NCBI RefSeq assembly: GCF_001423425.1
Contig: NZ_LMNX01000007.1
Location: 37,552 to 101,551, forward strand
Origin: Rhizobium sp. Leaf306
Lineage (GTDB): Bacteria > Pseudomonadota > Alphaproteobacteria > Rhizobiales > Rhizobiaceae
Length of the DNA stretch: 64,000 bases
Direction of reading: 5' to 3'
Part shown: in pieces, positions 59,815-64,000 of the stretch
Numbering within the stretch: position 1 is the stretch's first letter
Layout: each line of letters starts with the position of its first letter
Notes under the pieces: generated by a model
The model's input: the letters and a program-made list of their open reading frames with translations, nothing else
Told to the model about the DNA's origin: nothing
Database searches by the model: none
Position numbers and translations under genes: made by a program

Positions 59815-59905
59815 GAGGTCCAGATAGATCGAAAGGAGATGTCATCAAGCGTACGCACAAAAACACGTTGCTGACCGCGCCAGTAGCAAATTGCGGAGCC
59901 CTTGC

Positions 59906-60796
59906 TCAACTGGTTTTCAAGGCAGCGATCAGCGCCCGCAACGCCGGCGGGGATTGTCGACGGCTCGGGTGATAAAGATGAAAACCCGGGAATTTCGGAC
60001 ACCAGTCGGTGAGGACCTGGATGAGCTTGCCCGACGCAATATCCTCCGCCACGTCATGCTCCATAATGTAACCGAGTCCGGCGCCCGCTCGTACGGCTGC
60101 AGCCGGAAGATCGCCGTCGTTGGCGACCAGAGGCCCGCGGGTGCGGATCTTGATTTCCTTGTCACCCCTCTGGAATTCCCAGGGAAGAAGTCCGCCCGAT
60201 GTCTTCAGCCGATAACCGATGCAGGCATGACGGTCGAGATCATAGGGTGTCAGGGGAGGCGGGTATCTCTCGAAATAGGAGGGAGTGCCGACGACCACCG
60301 TCCTCAGGTCCGGGCCGATCTTGACTGCGATCATGTCCTTTTCGACCGTTTCTCCCAGCCGGATGCCCGCATCGAAACCGGCCGCGACGATGTCGGTCAA
60401 GCCATCATCGATGTTGACCTCCACGCGCACATCCGGGTTTGCAAGCAGGAATCCCGGCAGTTTCGGGAGAAGCACGATCCTGGCCGCATAGGCAAAGGTG
60501 GTGATCCGCACTGTGCCAGACGGGTTGTCGCGCCATTCAGCCATTGCCTGCAGGCCGTCTTCTATCTCCGCCAGCGCCGGGTTCAGTGATCGAAGCAACC
60601 GCTCGCCCGCTTCCGTCGGAGACACGCTGCGTGTCGTGCGCGCCAGAAGCCGAACGCCCAGCCTTTCTTCCAGCCCGCGCATCGCATGGCTGAGTGCCGA
60701 TGGCGACATGGCGAGGATCGCGGCCGCACGGGTAAAGCTGCACTCTCGTGCGACCGTCGCGAACGCCATGAGATCATTGAGGTGGTTGCGTTCCAT
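59906..60796 (-). CDS. LysR-family transcriptional regulator
   Basis: The 296-residue protein has the LysR helix-turn-helix (FATVARECSFTRAAAILAMS, PSALSHAMRGLEERLGVRLL) and a full effector domain (VRITTFAYAARIVLLPKLPG, FDAGIRLGETVEKDMIAVKI). Its C-terminus FHLYHPSRRQSPPALRALI is of the group found next to oxidoreductase genes. It is divergent from an aldo/keto reductase gene with 98 bases between, the usual target arrangement for LysR control. ATG 60796 is the family-like start. Confidence 0.92.
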   Translation of the reverse strand: MERNHLNDLMAFATVARECSFTRAAAILAMSPSALSHAMRGLEERLGVRLLARTTRSVSPTEAGERLLRSLNPALAEIEDGLQAMAEWRDNPSGTVRITTFAYAARIVLLPKLPGFLLANPDVRVEVNIDDGLTDIVAAGFDAGIRLGETVEKDMIAVKIGPDLRTVVVGTPSYFERYPPPLTPYDLDRHACIGYRLKTSGGLLPWEFQRGDKEIKIRTRGPLVANDGDLPAAAVRAGAGLGYIMEHDVAEDIASGKLIQVLTDWCPKFPGFHLYHPSRRQSPPALRALIAALKTS

Positions 60797-60894
60797 TGCT
60801 GCATGCTGTTCACAAGTTCATGCCGCCCGCAACCTCTAATCGGCAGGAGCAGGTGTTGCTAGGTTCTTCGTCATCACCAGCATGGAGAAGACGC

Positions 60895-61998
60895 ATGGAT
60901 CTCACGCATTACCGCACACTCGGCAAATCCGGACTGATCGTCAGCCCGCTCGCGCTCGGAACGATGACGTTCGGCGCCGGTCGGTGGGGCGCCGGTGAAA
61001 AGACGTCGCGTGATTTGTTCGATACCTATACCGACGCTGGCGGCAACTTCGTCGATACCGCCGACATCTATTCGGGCGGCGAAAGCGAAACCATGCTCGG
61101 CACTTTCATGAAGGACAAAGGCAACCGGGATCGTCTGGTGATCGCCACCAAGTCCGGTTTTTCCCGCGCGCGGGGCACGCCTCTCTGGGGTGGGAATGGC
61201 GCGAAAAACATCCGGCTCGGGATGGAGGGTTCGCTGCGGCGGATGAAAACCGATTATATCGACATGTACTGGATCCATGTCTGGGATCGTACGACGCCCG
61301 CCGAGGAGGTGCTGCAGACCCTGGCGGACGCGGTGCACGCCGGAAAGATCCTGCATTACGGCTTTTCCAACACGCCGGCCTGGTATGTCGCCAAGATCGC
61401 AACACTTGCGGAAGCGCACGGCCTTCCGAAGCCGATCGGCCTGCAGTACAGTTATTCGCTCATCGACAGAGGCGTCGAGCTCGATGTTATCCCGGCAGGT
61501 GCCGAGTTCGGCTTGGGGCTCGTTCCCTGGAGCCCGCTCGCTGCCGGCTTGCTGTCCGGCAAGTATGGTCGCGACAAGATTGCCGATGCGGGGCGCGCCA
61601 CAGCGATGCCCGATAGCGGTGCACCGACGAGCGAGGGAGACAGCGACGGCCGGTTAAACGGGGACAATCCGTTTGGGGGCATGTTGTTTACCGAGCGCAA
61701 CTTCGACGTGGTCGATGTGGTGAAGACGGTCGCAGACGAGATCGGCCGTTCCCCGGCGGAAGTTGCGCTTGCCTGGGTTGTCAACCGACCCGGCGTGTCC
61801 TCGGTTCTGATCGGTGCGAGCCGAGTCGCCCAACTCACGGAGAACGTCGCGTCGCTCGCAATCACACTGAGTGATGATCATTTGCAACGGCTGGAACAGG
61901 CAACGATGCTGCCGCTCCTCAATCCGTATTTCATCTTCCAAATCCCACGGGAAACATTGTTCGGCGGTCAGGCGGTTCAACCCTTCGCACCGTCCTGA
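60895..61998 (+). CDS. aldo/keto reductase
   Basis: The 367-residue barrel enzyme has the AKR tetrad: Asp and Tyr in FVDTADIYSGGESE, Lys in VIATKSGF and His in YWIHVWD. GASRVAQLTENVA near the end belongs to the NADPH site. It reduces carbonyl compounds in the cytosol; the substrate is unknown. GGAGAAG lies before ATG 60895; the open frame extends upstream without support. The LysR gene is divergent, and the LLM monooxygenase gene 211 bases downstream could be co-transcribed. Confidence 0.9.
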   Translation: MDLTHYRTLGKSGLIVSPLALGTMTFGAGRWGAGEKTSRDLFDTYTDAGGNFVDTADIYSGGESETMLGTFMKDKGNRDRLVIATKSGFSRARGTPLWGGNGAKNIRLGMEGSLRRMKTDYIDMYWIHVWDRTTPAEEVLQTLADAVHAGKILHYGFSNTPAWYVAKIATLAEAHGLPKPIGLQYSYSLIDRGVELDVIPAGAEFGLGLVPWSPLAAGLLSGKYGRDKIADAGRATAMPDSGAPTSEGDSDGRLNGDNPFGGMLFTERNFDVVDVVKTVADEIGRSPAEVALAWVVNRPGVSSVLIGASRVAQLTENVASLAITLSDDHLQRLEQATMLPLLNPYFIFQIPRETLFGGQAVQPFAPS

Positions 61999-62098
61999 CG
62001 GGCAGGACCCTTGCCGATGTTTTACCGTTGTCGGCCGGGATATCGAGCGGGCTGATCCCCTTGCCCCCAGATTGCGTGCGGTATTTGCGCGAAAACAA

Positions 62099-62120
62099 CC
62101 GGTCGGTTCTTGCCGACCGG
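62099..62120 (+). repeat. hairpin between the aldo/keto reductase and monooxygenase genes
   Basis: CCGGTCGG (62099-62106) and CCGACCGG (62113-62120) are perfect 8-bp inverted arms around TTCTTG. No T-run follows. It may end the aldo/keto reductase message or act on the monooxygenase gene starting 89 bases later. Confidence 0.5.
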
Positions 62121-62209
62121 GAGGCTGCTGCTAAGCTTCGGGCAAGTGTGCGCAGAGCGGATCGATACCGCGCACCGATCGGCATCAATCGGGAGTTCGA
62201 AATAACAGC

Positions 62210-63559
62210 ATGGCGCGTCGCGACAAACTCAAGCTTGGCACATTCGTCTATACCTTCGGCTTTCATCCCGCTTCATGGCTGCATCCTGATAGCGATGTGA
62301 ACGGCGCCAATGATTTCGCCCATCTCCTCAACGTCGCGAAACAGTCCGAGGCGGCCAAGTTCGATTTCATGTTCATGGCGGACTCTCCCGCGGCCGCTGT
62401 CGGCGATCCGGCAGCCCTGGCGCGACAGCCGACCAAGATGAACCGTTTCGAGCCGCTTTCGCTTCTCTCGGCGCTCGCGGTTTCCACCGAAAAGCTCGGT
62501 CTGGTCGCGACCGTTTCGACCAGTTATTACGAACCCTACAACGTCGCGCGCATCTTTGCCTCGATCGATCATTTGAGCGGCGGCCGCGCCTGCTGGAATG
62601 TCGTGACATCAGATCACAACGAGACGGGCTATAACTTCAACCGCGACGGACTCGATCCCCACGCCCTGCGCTACGAGCGGGGTGCGGAATTCGTCGATGT
62701 CGTTTTCGGTCTGTGGGACAGTTTCGAGGCGGACGCGCTCAAGCTCGATCGCGAGACCGGGATCTATTACGACAAGGATAAGCTGCATACGCTCAACCAT
62801 GTGGGCAAGCATTTCCAGGTCCGGGGTCCCCTCAACATCGCACGTTCGCCCCAGGGCCGCCCGGTGATTGCTCAGGCCGGCGGGTCGGAGCCCGGCATGG
62901 ATCTTGCCGCGCGCACCTCGGAGATCGTCTTCAGTCTCGCCTCCAACATCGATCGCAACCGGGCCTTCTATAAGAACGTCAAGGATCGCATGCCCGCCTA
63001 CGGTCGGGATCCTGACGATCTCAAGATCATGCCGGGCATTGTCATCAACGTCGGAGAGACCGAAGCCGAAGCGCAGGCCAAGGTCGATTTCATGATCGAC
63101 AAGCTGCATCCCGATGTCGGTCGGCTGATGCTGTCGGAATTTCTTGAGGCGGATCTCGCAGGCGTTCCTCTCGACCAGCCGTTCCCCATGGACCGTCTGC
63201 CCGAGACGCCACGCGGTTCGCGGGCGCTGTTCGACGAGCTTGTGGATTTCGTCAAAAGCGGCCGGACGGTCGGCGAGCTGATCCGTCACTATGCGGAAAA
63301 GCACACCGGCAATGGTATCACCGGGACGCCCACCCAGATTGCCGACTTCATGGAGGAATGGTTCGAGACCCGGGCAGCCGACGGCTTTATCCTGATGTTC
63401 CCGACCCTGCCGTCCAGCCTCGATGATTTCGTCAAACTGGTGCTCCCGGAACTGCGCCGCCGCGGTCTCTTCCGTGACGAGTACGAAGGAAAGACGCTGC
63501 GCGAGAACCTTGGTCTCTCTATGCCGGCCAATCGCTTCACCGCCGCGCGTGAATCATGA
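62210..63559 (+). CDS. LLM-class FMN-dependent monooxygenase (NtaA/SnaA/DszA type)
   Basis: The 449-residue protein is of the bacterial luciferase-like family in the NtaA/SnaA/DszA/SoxA branch: LKLGTFVYTFGFHPASW, ALAVSTEKLGLVATVSTSYY, LSGGRACWNVVTSDHNETGYNF and RPVIAQAGGSEPGMDLAA are its usual blocks. It uses FMNH2 from a separate reductase and oxygen to attack sulfur- or nitrogen-containing or other small organic compounds. No flavin reductase gene is nearby in the window. Given the sulfonate transporter and other scavenging genes here, a sulfur- or nitrogen-scavenging role is plausible but unproven. Confidence 0.88.
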   Translation: MARRDKLKLGTFVYTFGFHPASWLHPDSDVNGANDFAHLLNVAKQSEAAKFDFMFMADSPAAAVGDPAALARQPTKMNRFEPLSLLSALAVSTEKLGLVATVSTSYYEPYNVARIFASIDHLSGGRACWNVVTSDHNETGYNFNRDGLDPHALRYERGAEFVDVVFGLWDSFEADALKLDRETGIYYDKDKLHTLNHVGKHFQVRGPLNIARSPQGRPVIAQAGGSEPGMDLAARTSEIVFSLASNIDRNRAFYKNVKDRMPAYGRDPDDLKIMPGIVINVGETEAEAQAKVDFMIDKLHPDVGRLMLSEFLEADLAGVPLDQPFPMDRLPETPRGSRALFDELVDFVKSGRTVGELIRHYAEKHTGNGITGTPTQIADFMEEWFETRAADGFILMFPTLPSSLDDFVKLVLPELRRRGLFRDEYEGKTLRENLGLSMPANRFTAARES

Positions 63560-63659
63560 GCGTGAAAGGGTGCTGACAGCCCCCTTGCGCGTAAAACTGC
63601 AAATTATCGTGTTAATTCAGAGCCTTGCATTTTTCTTGAAGTTTTTGCGACGACCCCTG

Positions 63660-63689
63660 TTGACTTGTTCCGGGGCTCGGATCTATAAC
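63660..63689 (+). promoter_or_regulatory. probable rRNA operon promoter
   Basis: TTGACT (63660-63665) and TATAAC (63684-63689) are 18 bases apart, close to the sigma-70 consensus, and AT-rich sequence (63595-63650) upstream could serve as an UP element. It precedes a leader leading to the expected 16S rRNA gene, so the RNA would start near 63696. Confidence 0.65.
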
Positions 63690-64000
63690 CCGCTCACTGA
63701 ACGAGGGCGGCGGCGCTGCTAGCGACGGACTTCTTCGTTTCGGTGAAAACCTAAAAAGATTGGCGGATGCTGATTGGGGCCGGGTTACGGTTTGGCTCTT
63801 GGGTTTTTGACGTTTTAGCCTTTTGGGGCGGGAGCGTCGGTTCTTTGACAATTGAATATGAGAAGAAAGAGAAACGTGGTCGGCGGTCTCGCAGGATGGA
63901 CTTAGGTTCATCTGTTAGAAGACAAATGACGGTCACGTTTTGATATGAGAACACCAGATTGGTTTTCGCAGTGATGCGGGAATTAATCGAGAGAGTTCTC
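63690..64000 (+). other. rRNA operon leader, 16S gene expected just beyond the window
   Basis: The last 300 bases resemble the leader of rhizobial rrn operons: a boxA-like GTTCTTTGACA (63840-63850), then ATTGAATATGAGAAGAAAGA, and the final GAGAGAGTTCTC, which in these bacteria stands directly before the mature 16S start. No protein-like frame was seen; short minus-strand frames here are chance. The 16S gene itself is not in the window. Confidence 0.65.

Noticed and set aside
1..64000. CRISPR arrays, tRNA genes and intact insertion sequences
   Set aside because: No regularly spaced repeats, no tRNA-like cloverleaf with a recognisable TTCGAATC-type arm in a gap, and only one transposase fragment were noticed on reading; a tRNAscan and repeat search would settle this.

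Overview
The window is GC-rich, tightly packed bacterial chromosome (or chromid) of an alphaproteobacterium, most probably a Rhizobiaceae member (Rhizobium, Agrobacterium, Ensifer or Shinella type). Support comes from the number of ABC uptake operons, an ExoD-family gene, a BA14K-family protein, a NasS/NasT-controlled nitrate operon, and a stretch at the right edge that looks like a rhizobial rRNA-operon promoter and 16S leader. No tRNA gene, CRISPR array or intact insertion sequence was recognised.

Left part (1-11.5 kb): a partial YdfG-like dehydrogenase and a TauE/SafE exporter are followed by tauABC (taurine/sulfonate ABC importer) behind a candidate sigma-54 promoter. A MocR-type regulator is divergent from an operon with a dihydroxyphthalate-decarboxylase-like protein, a polar amino-acid ABC importer and an M20 amidohydrolase; an 11-bp perfect inverted repeat lies in the shared promoter. 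An exoD-like gene follows, translationally coupled to an unknown gene.

11.7-15.1 kb is a worn accessory patch. It holds two LysR fragments, a truncated DppB-type permease, a patatin lipoprotein, a BA14K protein and a tautomerase reading frame with no usable start codon. 15.5-31.3 kb is a sugar-acid island. One operon (GntR, DapA-like lyase, Tat-type binding protein, ATPase, two permeases, enolase-superfamily dehydratase, SMP-30 lactonase, aldose epimerase) converges, 6 bp apart, on a second (HpcH aldolase, RraA-like protein, IlvD/Edd dehydratase, SsuABC-like importer), which has its own divergent GntR regulator. A decayed gene and an IS110-like transposase fragment follow.

32.6-45.3 kb is the nitrogen block: nasT and nasS, then a sigma-54 promoter and a structured leader with an ANTAR-type hexaloop hairpin, then nrtABC-nirBD-cynS-nasA-cysG. 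It encodes import of nitrate, reduction to ammonium, siroheme supply and, unusually, cyanase. A BCCT osmolyte transporter and a DUF2254 membrane protein follow.

49.5-58.3 kb is the least conventional locus. A MerA/Lpd-like flavoprotein, a YnjF-like CDP-alcohol phosphatidyltransferase, an ECF sigma factor, a TVP38/VTT membrane protein, a small zinc-finger anti-sigma-like protein, YnjB-YnjC-YnjD-like ABC transporter genes and a second flavoprotein sit together. It resembles an ECF-controlled relative of the uncharacterised E. coli ydjXYZ-ynjABCDEF cluster. The window closes with a potassium channel, a LysR/aldo-keto reductase pair, a flavin-dependent monooxygenase and the rrn promoter region.
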